Assembly (NCBI GenBank): GCA_963540505.1
Contig: CAUTMV010000005.1
Span: 62,001-126,000, forward strand
Reading direction: 5' to 3'
DNA: 64,000 bases
From: Wolinella sp963540505
GTDB lineage: Bacteria; Campylobacterota; Campylobacteria; Campylobacterales; Helicobacteraceae
In this document: one piece after another, positions 43,049 to 52,768 of the stretch
How positions within the stretch are numbered: position 1 is the first letter of the stretch
Layout: each line of letters starts with the position of its first letter
Program-made: the position numbers and the translations under genes
The notes under the pieces: generated by a model
Told to the model about the DNA's origin: nothing
Database searches by the model: none
What the model saw: only the letters and a program-made list of their open reading frames with translations

Positions 43049-45199
43049 CTATTTGGTCGTGTATTCAAAGACACCATCAAAATCTTTAGGCTGCGCGATG
43101 ATGTAATGCTCGCACCTTTTTAGATACAATTCATATATTTTTTCATTATATTTATCGTTTAATGACTTAAATATCTCTAATGAGCCTTTAAAGTCGCTAT
43201 TTCTGTATAGTTTTAATGCCTCTGCAAAATCACTAGGATTTTCTTTCCATATATTATTTTTATAGCCAAGGCACTCATAGATTCGCACGGGTTGTGTTTT
43301 GCCCTTAACTCGCACAAAATCAATCTCTCTAAGCTCGTATTTTTCGCACTCTTCTAGCTTTTGGAGCGTGAATTCGGAGAGCAAAATCTGCGCGCCATAG
43401 CTTTTGCAAAGCCCCTCGATTCTTGAGGCGAGATTGACCGCATCGCCGATACATGTGTAGTCCGAGCGTCCCAGCGAGCCCATCTCACCCACGACACAAA
43501 GCCCGCTATTTAGCCCGATTCCGATACGAATATTCGGACGATTCGCGCCATTAAATTGTTCGTTGAGCGGAGCGAGCGAAAGGATCTGTTCAATGGCTGC
43601 GCTTAGAGCCTTATCTGCGTGTTTTGGAACACTTTTTGGAGCATTCCAGTATGCCATGATCGCATCGCCGATGAATTTATCAATCGTGCCGTGATGGCGC
43701 GCGATGATTTCGACCATGGGTGTCATGTAGTCGTTGAGTAGAGCGATGAGATCCCGTGCAGAGTGGAGTTTTTCAGATATTGATGTGAAGTCGCGCACAT
43801 CGCTAAAAAAGACTGTAATTTCCGCCTCTTTACCTTCAAGTGCGAGGTTTTGCGGATTTGCGATGAGCTCATCGACGACATCGGGTGAGACTTTGCGAGC
43901 GAATTTTGCCTTGATGAGCTCTTTTTGGCGAGATTCGAAGAAGTAATTAATGAGAATTCCACCAAAAAACAGTGTCGTGAGCGATACTAGCGGCGTGAAT
44001 GTATGCACAATAACCCCGTGTGAAAACATCAAGTAGTAGTGAGTAAATAGTAGCGAGGCGAGGAGCAAAATCATGAGAATCGAGCTTAAGAATACGCTTG
44101 AGACGAATAAAACTGCACCTCCGATGAGCGGGAGGATAAGAAGCGTCAGGAGATCTGTGCCTGTGCTCCAAACCCCTCGTGCGATGAAGTTTTGCGTTAG
44201 CATGTTATCAAGGGCGTTTGCATGCACTTCCACGCCCGGGTAAGCACTCTCAAATGGAGTGCTTCGCAGATCCAAAAGCCCTGTAGAAGAAGTGCCAAAA
44301 AGTATCATTTTGCCCTCAACCAGTGAGGAATCGAAGCGGTTTTCATAAATATCTAAAGCCGAAATATAGGGATAGCTTTTTGCGCCCCCGCGGTAATTTA
44401 CCCAAAGTCGTCCCGAAGTATCGGTGGGAATCACAAGCTCGCCCACAGTGATTGCGAAGACTCCGTTATGGTCGTATTCCACCTCGATGCGTCCGCTCCC
44501 TAGAGCCAAGCGGATCATCTCTAGCGAAAGCGCGGGGTAGAGCACACCATCGTATTCCATGACAAGAGGCACGCTACGCACCACGCCATCGCGGTCGGGA
44601 ATCGTGTTGAAATAGCCGCTTGAGTAGGCACTTTGCTGGAGCAAAGGTGTGTTTAAAATCGTGCGGTAGGGCTTAGGCAGGTAGGAATCCGCAGGTTTGT
44701 TGCGCTCGATGATGAGGGCATTGGTCGGTGGGGCGCGGTGGGGCGCGATTCCATCATCGTGCATTGCAAAGACATACCCCGCGACTAGAGGTGAATTTGC
44801 AAAGCTGTGCGCAAGTGCTTCATCGAAATTGGGCGCGTCTTTTTTCTTGATCCCGAGCGATGCGAGCACGCGATGTGGAGAGCTTGCATCCTCTTCGGCA
44901 AAGACAATGTCAAGCCCTATGATTCCCGCGCCTGCTTGAGTGAGGTTATTTAGGATTTTTGCGATTTTGTCGCGACTCCAAGGCCACTGCCCCAACGCCT
45001 CCAAACTGCGCTCATCAATGTCCAAAATTGTAATTGCCTCGTGTGCCTTTTGCTCTCCGCGCCACAGAAACATCGCATCTTTAAGCTTGTATTCAAGCTG
45101 CGAGAGGAGGGCTGAGGGGGTAAAATAAAGAAGCGTTTCAAAAAAGAAAGTCACTAAAATAAGCGTGAGGAGCAAAAGTGTTTTGGGGCGGAGTTTCAC
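43049..45199 (-). CDS. CHASE2-domain class III adenylate cyclase
   Basis: 716 residues. One membrane helix (about 7-27), a periplasmic CHASE2 sensor (about 30-330, AITILDIDERSLEALGQWPW), three further helices (about 350-430) and a cytoplasmic class III cyclase domain (about 455-635). Both metal-binding aspartates are present, in VFFSDVRDFTS and FIGDAIMAYW, and DYTCIGDAVNLASRIE follows, so it should be active. A C-terminal extension of about 75 residues with TPR-like helices is AT-rich compared with the rest. GTG 45199 follows AAAGGAATC. It is divergent from a gene with a class II cAMP phosphodiesterase domain, so synthesis and breakdown are neighbours. Confidence 0.9.
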   Translation of the reverse strand: MKLRPKTLLLLTLILVTFFFETLLYFTPSALLSQLEYKLKDAMFLWRGEQKAHEAITILDIDERSLEALGQWPWSRDKIAKILNNLTQAGAGIIGLDIVFAEEDASSPHRVLASLGIKKKDAPNFDEALAHSFANSPLVAGYVFAMHDDGIAPHRAPPTNALIIERNKPADSYLPKPYRTILNTPLLQQSAYSSGYFNTIPDRDGVVRSVPLVMEYDGVLYPALSLEMIRLALGSGRIEVEYDHNGVFAITVGELVIPTDTSGRLWVNYRGGAKSYPYISALDIYENRFDSSLVEGKMILFGTSSTGLLDLRSTPFESAYPGVEVHANALDNMLTQNFIARGVWSTGTDLLTLLILPLIGGAVLFVSSVFLSSILMILLLASLLFTHYYLMFSHGVIVHTFTPLVSLTTLFFGGILINYFFESRQKELIKAKFARKVSPDVVDELIANPQNLALEGKEAEITVFFSDVRDFTSISEKLHSARDLIALLNDYMTPMVEIIARHHGTIDKFIGDAIMAYWNAPKSVPKHADKALSAAIEQILSLAPLNEQFNGANRPNIRIGIGLNSGLCVVGEMGSLGRSDYTCIGDAVNLASRIEGLCKSYGAQILLSEFTLQKLEECEKYELREIDFVRVKGKTQPVRIYECLGYKNNIWKENPSDFAEALKLYRNSDFKGSLEIFKSLNDKYNEKIYELYLKRCEHYIIAQPKDFDGVFEYTTK

Positions 45200-45234
45200 G
45201 GGCGATTCCTTTGTTTTGAGTGAATAATTTTGTG

Positions 45235-45240
45235 TATTAT
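45235..45240 (+). promoter_or_regulatory. Candidate -10 box for the PDE-GAF-HD-GYP gene
   Basis: TATTAT in the 103-base divergent spacer, preceded by a T-rich stretch typical of Campylobacterota sigma-70 promoters, which often lack a -35 box. Position is plausible but not proven. Confidence 0.3.
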
Positions 45241-45302
45241 GGCTTAAATTCGGGTAAACTTCATAGTCGGATCTTCATATCTTCTTTTTTATGGGAGGTT
45301 TC

Positions 45303-47219
45303 ATGGTAAAGGGAATCAAGCTTCTTGGTGGCGCGGGAGGGCGTGATGAGACGAGCGGGACGACCTGTATCGAGGTGACGCCGAGCACGGCGATTGACGC
45401 GGGGAATCTACTCAAAGGCTTCAAGGGAAACGATCCCACGCTTGAGCGCATTTTTCTCACCCACGCGCACCTGGATCACGTGCTTGAGATCCCTTTTTGG
45501 CTTGATTATTACTATACGAAGATGAAGCGTCCCCTGCGCGTTTATGGCACAAAAGAGACGATTGAAATCGTGAGTAATCATCTCTTTAATAACGAGCTGT
45601 GGCCTGATTTTCGCAAGATTACCCTGCCTAGATCGAATGAATGTGCGCTGGTCTTTGAGGAGCTTAAGATCGGAGAGTGCTTTACGCTTGAGGACGGGAT
45701 CACTCTTGAGGCGGTGCCCAGCGACCACACTAGGGGCTCGGTGGGGTATTTGATTAAATGCGGGAAAGACTGTATCTACTTTACCTCCGATACGTATAGC
45801 TTCAAAGAGATGTGGGAGCTCATCGATTCTCGCGAAGAGATCGCTCAGGTGCTTATTGATGTCTCTTTCCCTTCGGATTTTGCCACTTTGGCGAAAAATA
45901 GTCGCCATCTCACGCCCAAAATCCTTCTAGAAGCAAGGAATCGCCTCAAGCGACAGGATGTGCTTTTCCATCTTTTTCATCTGAAGCCCGCCTTTAGGGA
46001 GGATATTATTCATGAAGTGCATGAGATTGGGCTGCTTCGCTCTAGGGAGCGCATTTGCGGTGAGAGGGCATTTTTGCCTTTTGATGTGGGCGAGCTTGCT
46101 GCGGGGGTCAAAGAAGAACCCAGCAAAGAGGAGATTTTATCTATCATCTTTGAGCATGTGGGCAAAATCGTCCAAGAGCGCAATTTAGAGCATTTGCTCA
46201 TGTTAATGGCGGATATGGCACGGCAGATTGTCATGGCAGATCGGTGCACGATTTGGGTCATTGACAAAGAGAAAAATGAACTATGGACAAAAGTGGCGCA
46301 TGGGATTGATGTCGTGAGAATCCCGTTAGGAAGCGGAATTGCGGGATCTGTGGCGAGCAGTGGCGAGACGCTGATTGTCAATGACCCTTATAGCGATTCC
46401 CGTTTTAACAAAGAGGTGGATAAAAAGACAGGTTATTGCACGCATTCGATTATTGCTCTGCCGATTCTTAGCAGCGAGGGGGATATTATCGGCGTGTATC
46501 AGGTCGTCAATAAAACGACCCTCTCACAAGCTTTTAGCCGTGAAGATGCGCGTTATCTTACGCTCGCGGCGACCTATACGGGTAGCGCGTTGGAATCGGC
46601 TATGCTCTACGCAGAGATCGAGGAGACGCAAAAGGAGATCATCTACACGATGGCAGAAATTGGGGAATCGCGCTCCAAAGAGACAGGGTATCATGTGAAG
46701 CGCGTGGCGGAATATTCAAAGATTTTGGCTTTGGGGATTGGTCTTGGCGAAATGGAAGCAGAGCTTATCAAAATCGCTTCACCTATGCATGACATCGGCA
46801 AAGTGGCGATTCCCGATTCGATTTTGAATAAGCCCGGCAAGCTAACACCTGAAGAATTTGAAGTGATGAAAAATCACACGCAAATTGGCTATGAGACGCT
46901 AAAGCATTCAAATCGTCGGATTCTTAAGGCTGCGGCGACTATTGCGCATGAGCACCACGAAAAATGGAATGGCATGGGCTATCCTAGCGGAAAAAAGGGC
47001 GAAGAGATCCATATCTATGGGAGAATCGTCGCGCTCGCCGATGTATTTGACGCGCTTGGAAGCGACCGTTGTTACAAAAAGGCGTGGGATTTGGAAGATG
47101 TTTACGCGCTATTGCGCAGGGAAAGAGGGGAGCATTTTGACCCCAAAGTGATTGACGCCTTTTTTGCGAATCTTGATGAGATTTTGAGAGTCAGAGAACG
47201 CTATAAAGATGTGCCCTGA
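45303..47219 (+). CDS. PDE II (metallo-beta-lactamase fold) - GAF - HD-GYP fusion protein
   Basis: 638 residues with three domains. Residues 1-255 match the class II cyclic nucleotide phosphodiesterase / beta-lactamase fold, with THAHLDH at 53-59 and PSDHTRGSVGY and FTSDT further on. Residues about 280-440 form a GAF domain. Residues about 450-635 form an HD-GYP domain with HDIGK and HHEKWNGMGYP, so the c-di-GMP phosphodiesterase signature is intact. It could cleave cAMP and c-di-GMP, with GAF sensing a ligand. ATG 45303 is chosen because GGGAGG lies directly ahead; ATG 45291 would swallow it. Confidence 0.85.
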   Translation: MVKGIKLLGGAGGRDETSGTTCIEVTPSTAIDAGNLLKGFKGNDPTLERIFLTHAHLDHVLEIPFWLDYYYTKMKRPLRVYGTKETIEIVSNHLFNNELWPDFRKITLPRSNECALVFEELKIGECFTLEDGITLEAVPSDHTRGSVGYLIKCGKDCIYFTSDTYSFKEMWELIDSREEIAQVLIDVSFPSDFATLAKNSRHLTPKILLEARNRLKRQDVLFHLFHLKPAFREDIIHEVHEIGLLRSRERICGERAFLPFDVGELAAGVKEEPSKEEILSIIFEHVGKIVQERNLEHLLMLMADMARQIVMADRCTIWVIDKEKNELWTKVAHGIDVVRIPLGSGIAGSVASSGETLIVNDPYSDSRFNKEVDKKTGYCTHSIIALPILSSEGDIIGVYQVVNKTTLSQAFSREDARYLTLAATYTGSALESAMLYAEIEETQKEIIYTMAEIGESRSKETGYHVKRVAEYSKILALGIGLGEMEAELIKIASPMHDIGKVAIPDSILNKPGKLTPEEFEVMKNHTQIGYETLKHSNRRILKAAATIAHEHHEKWNGMGYPSGKKGEEIHIYGRIVALADVFDALGSDRCYKKAWDLEDVYALLRRERGEHFDPKVIDAFFANLDEILRVRERYKDVP

Positions 47220-47230
47220 AAAAAGGGCAC
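47211..47230 (+). terminator. Hairpin overlapping the stop of the HD-GYP gene
   Basis: GTGCCCT and AGGGCAC pair over 7 bases with a GAAAAA loop; the stop TGA (47217-47219) is inside. TTAAAG follows rather than a T tract. Confidence 0.45.
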
Positions 47231-47342
47231 TTAAAGTAGGAAGCGCGCGTAAAATGCGCACCTTTCCGCAAATCCTGCATTAGCCCGCTTAAACCTGCGC
47301 AGGGAATTTACGCTCTCGCACTATTAAAAGCAGTCACCTGCT

Positions 47343-50159
47343 CTATTTAATCCCAAGTTCCTTAGCGAGGAATCTCCCCGTGTAGCTTCCGCGCGATTCC
47401 CAGCGTTTTGCCACCTCTTCAGGTGTGCCGCTATCGACGATTTTCCCGCCTTTACTCCCACCTTCAGGTCCGATATCGATGATGTAGTCGGCATTTTTAA
47501 TCATATCAAGATTGTGCTCGATGACAATGACGCTATTGCCCAGCTCGGTGAGATGGTGCAGCACTTTTGTTAGGCGATTCACATCATCAAAATGCAACCC
47601 CGTCGTCGGTTCATCAAGCACATAGAGCGTCTGTCCCGTATCCTTGCGTCCAAGCTCCTTTGCGAGCTTAATCCTCTGCGCTTCGCCTCCGCTTAGCGTG
47701 ATAGCATTTTGCCCCAAAGTGATATAGCCAAGCCCCACATCATGCAGTGTTTGGAGCTTTTGAGCGATTTTAGGAATCGTGCTAAAAAACTCGAGTGCCT
47801 CCTCCACGCTCATATTCAGCACATCGGCGATATTTTTACCCTTGTAGGTTACCTCGAGTGTTTGGGCGTTGTAGCGGCTTCCATGGCAGCTATCGCATTT
47901 GACCATGATGTCAGGCAAAAAGTGCATTTCAATCTTAATCTCACCCTCGCCCTGACACTTCTCGCACCGCCCACCTTTGACATTGAAGCTAAATCGCCCT
48001 ACGGAATAGCCACGAATCTGCGCCTCTTTGGTCTCAGAAAAGAGTGAGCGGATCTCATCCATCACGCCCGTATAGGTCGCCGGATTGCTTCGTGGAGTGC
48101 GTCCGATGGGGCTTTGGTCAAGGTAGATGACCTTATCGAGCCGCTCGATTCCCGTAATCTCCACACCATCGACCTTTTTTACCTTACGCGCGTTGTTTAA
48201 AATCTCTTGTGCCACAGGCAGCAGTGTTTGCAAGATGAGCGAGCTTTTGCCGCTCCCGCTTACGCCCGTGATACAGACGAAATTTGCCAGCGGAATGCGC
48301 ACGCTCAGATTTTTGATGTTGTTGATGGTTACGTTCTTGATGGTAAGCCAATGCTCTTGATTCCTGCGATAAAAATATTCGATTTTACGCTTACCATTAA
48401 GGTATTGCGCCGTGAGGGAATCGCTTTTTTTAAGCGCGTCCAGATTCCCCGCAAAGACCACTTCCCCGCCGAATTTCCCTGCCTTTGGACCAATATCCAC
48501 GACAAAATCCGCATGCGTAATCGTCTCTTTGTCATGCTCCACGACGATGACGCTGTTGCCTTTTTCTTGCAGACTGCGGAGCGTCTTAATAAGCTTAAGC
48601 GTATCGCGCTCATGTAGCCCGATACTGGGCTCATCAAGCACATACATCACGCCCGTGAGCCCGCTCCCAATTTGGCTTGCAATGCGAATCCTCTGCGATT
48701 CCCCGCCGCTGATGGTGCGCGCGTCGCGCCCGAGCGTGAGATAGCCCAACCCCACATCATAAAGGAAATAGAGACGCTCTTTAATCTCCTTTAAAATCGG
48801 TTCGGCGATCATGCTTTTTTGCTTGCTTAAATATTTGAAATTATCCATATTATTAAAAAATTTATAGCATTCTTCAATGGGCAAATCAAGTAGCTCACTA
48901 ATTCTCATATTCGCCACTTTAACTGCAAGTGATTGAGGACTGAGACGATGTCCATGGCAACTATCGCATATTTTTTCACTCATGTAATCATTTAACTCTT
49001 TATCATCTTTAAACATATCATAAGCAATCTGAATGACCCCCTGCCACGGACGCACGAGCTTGGAGCTGCGCCATGTGAAGCTCACTTCGTTTGCGCTCCC
49101 GTGTAGAATCTGCTTTTGCTGATACTCATCAAGCTCCTCAAAGCTCACATTCGGGTCGATTCCCTCAATTTTGCAAAAGGCATGAAACAGATCGTTGTAA
49201 TAGCCTCGATTGTAGCCGTAGATGACCTTGATTCCGCCTTTGTTTAGCGGTAAATGCGGATTAATGACCTTTTTTATGTCGATGCTATAGCGGATTCCCA
49301 GCCCATCGCACTCGTTGCATGCACCTTTTGGGGAGTTAAAAGAGAAGCTCAGCGGCTCGAGTGGCTCAAAGCTCACCTTGCAATCAAAGCACGCCAAATG
49401 CTCGCTGTAATGGATAAGCCTGCTCGCCTCTTCGCTCGTGCTGCCAAGAATCTCAATCTCTACTTCGCCATAAGATTCTTTGAGAGCCTTTTCCACATCT
49501 TGCGCGATTCGCTCCTTGTTGGCGTCATTTATGATGACGCGATCGATGATGACTTTAATCGTGTGTTTTTTGGTTTTAGCAAGCGTAATCTCCTCATCAA
49601 GCCGCACCATCACGCCATCAATTTGCGCTCGCACATAGCCTTTAGCGCGGAGCGATTCGATTTTGTCGCCAAACGTCCCCTTTTTCTCCTTGATAATGGG
49701 CGCAAGAATGATGATTTTAGATTCCTGTGGAAGCGAGAGCACCTGCTCAATGATGTCGCTCGCACTCATCTGCGAGATTGGTTTGCCACAAATATGACAG
49801 TGCTGATTCCCCACGCGGGCGTAGAGTAGGCGCATGTAGTCATAAATCTCTGTAATCGTTCCCACAGTTGAGCGTGGATTCTTGCTTGTTGTCTTTTGAT
49901 CAATGGCAATCGCGGGCGTGAGTCCTTCGATTTTATCGACATTTGGCTTACCCACACGGTCTAAAAATTGCCGCGCATAAGAGCTTAGCGACTCGATGTA
50001 TCGCCGCTGCCCTTCCGCATAGAGCGTATCAAAGGCAAGCGTGCTTTTGCCGCTCCCGCTAAGCCCCGTGAAGACGACGAGCCGATTCTTGGGAATCTCA
50101 AGATTAATATTTTTTAGATTATTCTCTTTTGCGCCGATGATGGAGATGTGATCAATCAA
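47343..50159 (-). CDS. uvrA: Excinuclease ABC subunit A
   Basis: 938 residues, complete. First ATPase GLSGSGKSTLAFDTLYAEG, zinc modules CFDC/CNEC and CEKC/CDSC, second Walker A GVSGSGKSSL, two ABC signatures (TISGGESQRIR and TLSGGEAQRIK) and two Walker B segments (VLDEPSIGLH, VLDEPTTGLH). It finds bulky DNA lesions. A stretch at about 48830-49035 is distinctly more AT-rich than the rest. It follows the TSUP gene on the same strand after 89 bases. Confidence 0.98.
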   Translation of the reverse strand: MIDHISIIGAKENNLKNINLEIPKNRLVVFTGLSGSGKSTLAFDTLYAEGQRRYIESLSSYARQFLDRVGKPNVDKIEGLTPAIAIDQKTTSKNPRSTVGTITEIYDYMRLLYARVGNQHCHICGKPISQMSASDIIEQVLSLPQESKIIILAPIIKEKKGTFGDKIESLRAKGYVRAQIDGVMVRLDEEITLAKTKKHTIKVIIDRVIINDANKERIAQDVEKALKESYGEVEIEILGSTSEEASRLIHYSEHLACFDCKVSFEPLEPLSFSFNSPKGACNECDGLGIRYSIDIKKVINPHLPLNKGGIKVIYGYNRGYYNDLFHAFCKIEGIDPNVSFEELDEYQQKQILHGSANEVSFTWRSSKLVRPWQGVIQIAYDMFKDDKELNDYMSEKICDSCHGHRLSPQSLAVKVANMRISELLDLPIEECYKFFNNMDNFKYLSKQKSMIAEPILKEIKERLYFLYDVGLGYLTLGRDARTISGGESQRIRIASQIGSGLTGVMYVLDEPSIGLHERDTLKLIKTLRSLQEKGNSVIVVEHDKETITHADFVVDIGPKAGKFGGEVVFAGNLDALKKSDSLTAQYLNGKRKIEYFYRRNQEHWLTIKNVTINNIKNLSVRIPLANFVCITGVSGSGKSSLILQTLLPVAQEILNNARKVKKVDGVEITGIERLDKVIYLDQSPIGRTPRSNPATYTGVMDEIRSLFSETKEAQIRGYSVGRFSFNVKGGRCEKCQGEGEIKIEMHFLPDIMVKCDSCHGSRYNAQTLEVTYKGKNIADVLNMSVEEALEFFSTIPKIAQKLQTLHDVGLGYITLGQNAITLSGGEAQRIKLAKELGRKDTGQTLYVLDEPTTGLHFDDVNRLTKVLHHLTELGNSVIVIEHNLDMIKNADYIIDIGPEGGSKGGKIVDSGTPEEVAKRWESRGSYTGRFLAKELGIK

Positions 50160-50248
50160 GGTCTAGCCCCCTTTTTAAGGATAAAGGGCTGGATTATACC
50201 ACTTTGCCCTTACAAAAACACGAACACGGGCGCGATTCTTGGGGCGGG

Positions 50249-50995
50249 CTAGATTCCCAGAATCTTCCTTGCCATGACGATAAGCACGATGATATACATT
50301 GCTAAAAGCGCGTATTTATGGCGTTTTGCGTCGATTCTCTGAAGCAGGGCGATTCCTAATTGCACGCCGATGATTGAGGAGATTCCCACGATAAATCCGT
50401 GCTTATAATCGACATAGCCGTGGTATGCGAGGCTTAGGAATCCCGAAAATGAGGAGAAAATTACAAAAAATAGCGCGATGGGAATGACGCGTTTGGAGCT
50501 ATATCCGAGGTAATAGCCAAGAAGTGGCGCAAGAAGCATGCCTCCGCCGATCCCAAGCGAAATGGCAAAAATCCCCACAAATGCGCCAAGAAGCACCAAA
50601 ATGGCGCGGTTAGGGACTTTAAGTGCACCCTCTTTTTGAGTGCTTTTATTGCGCGCGAAGCGATAAATGGAGAAAATCACAAGGAAGAAAAAGGTAATTT
50701 CAAGGACTTTTGATGGGATATTCGCGACGAGGAATCCGCTGAAAATCGCCCCGATGAAGCCACCGATTCCCACATAGAGCCCGTCATTAAAATCAAGATT
50801 GCGCTTTTTGAAGTTAAGATAAGAGCCTGCAAGCGAGGAGAAGATCATCTGCATGATGGAGATTCCCACGGCGGTCTTGATGTCATGCCCTAGGAGCATC
50901 ATCATCGGCACAATGAACGTCCCGCCGCCAATGCCAAAAAAGCCCGCGAGCGTCCCGGCAAAAAGCCCAAGTAGCAGGAGAAGGATATATTCCAT
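50249..50995 (-). CDS. TSUP family permease (TauE/SafE)
   Basis: 248 residues with seven to eight membrane helices in two repeats: LFAGTLAGFFGIGGGTFIVP and FVGIFAISLGIGGGMLLAP, the Gly-rich repeat of sulfite/sulfonate exporters. Substrate unknown; could be a sulfur compound. It precedes uvrA by 89 bases, with a GC-rich inverted repeat in the gap (about 50164-50192), so they may be separate units. Confidence 0.88.
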   Translation of the reverse strand: MEYILLLLLGLFAGTLAGFFGIGGGTFIVPMMMLLGHDIKTAVGISIMQMIFSSLAGSYLNFKKRNLDFNDGLYVGIGGFIGAIFSGFLVANIPSKVLEITFFFLVIFSIYRFARNKSTQKEGALKVPNRAILVLLGAFVGIFAISLGIGGGMLLAPLLGYYLGYSSKRVIPIALFFVIFSSFSGFLSLAYHGYVDYKHGFIVGISSIIGVQLGIALLQRIDAKRHKYALLAMYIIVLIVMARKILGI

Positions 50996-51268
50996 TTGCA
51001 GCTCCGAGGTAAATTTGGAATGGTAATTATAGCGGGACTGGGAATCTTAACGCGAGAACCTTGTTATAGAGAAATCATCATGTGGAAATCTTGCATAACT
51101 TTTGAGAATCTCACACCCCTCTTGCAGACACCCTTCGAACCTAGCGTTTACCCCTCTTTCTTAGGCTATCCCTTGGAACATTCTTTGCTTTTTATCATCT
51201 AGTGGATAGAATTACGCACAAAGAGACTGGGAAAGATCGAGGAATCGTAGCAAGGATGGAGCCGGCGA

Positions 51269-52087
51269 ATGAAAGTTGAGCTGTTTGAGAAATACATTCA
51301 GATTACCATTGAGCGTCATTCAGAATTCCTAAAGCGCGCAATCACATTTGCTACGCGGCATTTCTCGCAGAGCTACCAGCTTTCCAGCTCGATTCTCATA
51401 TTAGATGATGGCGAGCGTTTGAAGAAAGATTATTTTCTCAACTGGGCGTATCATGTCGGCATGCACAGGGAATCGCGCGAAGAGAGCGTCCCTTTTGATT
51501 TGCTTTTGCAAAGCAGCTACATGCCCATTCGGATCAAAATCATTGAAGAGAGCGGTGTTTTGGAGTATGTCAAAGTGGCGATGCGCTTTATCAAAACAGA
51601 GCGGATCGCCCTCACGCTTGATCGCCCCTCACGCGTCGCGCGCCGCTATTTAATGTCGCTCTTTGATGGATATGTGCTCGGATACAGCACGCAGGAGATC
51701 TATCTTGATAGCACGCTTGATCGATTTTGGGAGAAGCTTATGGGGGTTTTGCGACAGCGAGTGATCCATAATGTCGTGCTGGATTTTGATTATGATTCCT
51801 TTAAGGCGCACCATCGATTCGCCGCTTTTGAATCGCTGGAAGAATCGCTCTATCTTACCAAGGAGGAGCGCGAGTTGCGTCAGGGGCTAAAGGTGCTCTC
51901 GTGTGATATTCACGATGATTGGAGTGTGATTAAGAATCGCTACTTGGAGCTTGTGCGCGAATATCACCCCGATAATGTCTATGGGCAAGATCCTGAAATC
52001 ATCGAAGGATACACCGAACGTTTTCGGGGAATCCAAGAGGCATATGAGAAAGTAAAGGCAGGGCTGCACCGAGGCTCTAGCGCGTAA
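51269..52087 (+). CDS. Protein with C-terminal J domain
   Basis: 272 residues. The last 70 (about 205-270) form a J domain with HPD at 233-235. The N-terminal 200 residues match nothing I recognise; the pattern of alternating hydrophobic strands suggests a folded soluble domain. Type III J proteins recruit DnaK to a specific client or site. No G/F region or zinc repeats are present. The next gene begins 26 bases later, so they may be co-transcribed. Confidence 0.75.
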   Translation: MKVELFEKYIQITIERHSEFLKRAITFATRHFSQSYQLSSSILILDDGERLKKDYFLNWAYHVGMHRESREESVPFDLLLQSSYMPIRIKIIEESGVLEYVKVAMRFIKTERIALTLDRPSRVARRYLMSLFDGYVLGYSTQEIYLDSTLDRFWEKLMGVLRQRVIHNVVLDFDYDSFKAHHRFAAFESLEESLYLTKEERELRQGLKVLSCDIHDDWSVIKNRYLELVREYHPDNVYGQDPEIIEGYTERFRGIQEAYEKVKAGLHRGSSA

Positions 52088-52113
52088 GTAAGCCCATTCA
52101 AGGAGGGGAAATC

Positions 52114-52758
52114 ATGAAAGAGAATGAGGTCATGGATATTATCGGGAGAGATAGACAGGGCTCAAACGCGCTTTTTTATGTATTGCTTTTTGTCTTGTTG
52201 CTCCTAATTGCGCTTGGGAGCGTTTATTATCTCTTTTTCATACAAGAGCAAAACCGCTCTGTAGGGTCGCTGAAAAATGCGCAAACCTCCGTGACCGACA
52301 GCGTCTCTGCTAAAGAGATTGAGCGTTTGAAAGCCGAGCTGGAGCAGCGTCAGCAGCAAATCGATCGGCTCGTGGAGACGCGCAGGGCGACCGAGGCAAA
52401 TCCCGTGCTCTCCTATATGATACACCCCAAAGAGGCTATTATCACGGAGTGTCGCACGATGGAAGTGGGGAAGTGGGCGATTCCCGAGAATTGCGCTATT
52501 TCAGTCGCAGCGAACGTCCACAAGGAGCTTGAAGCGGATAAGCGCGTGGTCGTGTTTGAAGTGCAGGGGATTGTCGATTCCTCGCCCTATGGAGGGTTGA
52601 GTCCGGAGCTTAAACAAGAGGGGCTGGCGAGCTTCAGGGCACGCGAGGCGATTAGAGCGATCGCCAAAAAGCTTCCTAATGCCGTCGCTTTTGAGGGGCC
52701 GAGCCTGCAAGAAGCGTCTCATCGCGGCTATCGTATCAAAGCCTATTACGTAGAATGA
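52114..52758 (+). CDS. Membrane-anchored coiled-coil protein of unknown function
   Basis: 214 residues: one membrane helix (about 20-43), a coiled coil (about 60-95, KEIERLKAELEQRQQQIDRL) and a small C-terminal alpha/beta domain. The end (about 145-210, VVVFEVQGIVDSSPYGGL to ARDRAxxI-like AREAIRAIAKKL) recalls OmpA-like folds but lacks a clear peptidoglycan-binding motif. ATG 52114 follows CAAGGAGGGG. It lies between the J-domain gene and nadK. Confidence 0.55.
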   Translation: MKENEVMDIIGRDRQGSNALFYVLLFVLLLLIALGSVYYLFFIQEQNRSVGSLKNAQTSVTDSVSAKEIERLKAELEQRQQQIDRLVETRRATEANPVLSYMIHPKEAIITECRTMEVGKWAIPENCAISVAANVHKELEADKRVVVFEVQGIVDSSPYGGLSPELKQEGLASFRAREAIRAIAKKLPNAVAFEGPSLQEASHRGYRIKAYYVE

Positions 52759-52768
52759 TCGCTCGCCC

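Noticed and set aside
51000..51268. Possible leader RNA or riboswitch before the J-domain gene
   Set aside because: No conserved riboswitch core could be recognised; the stretch looks like ordinary AT-rich spacer.
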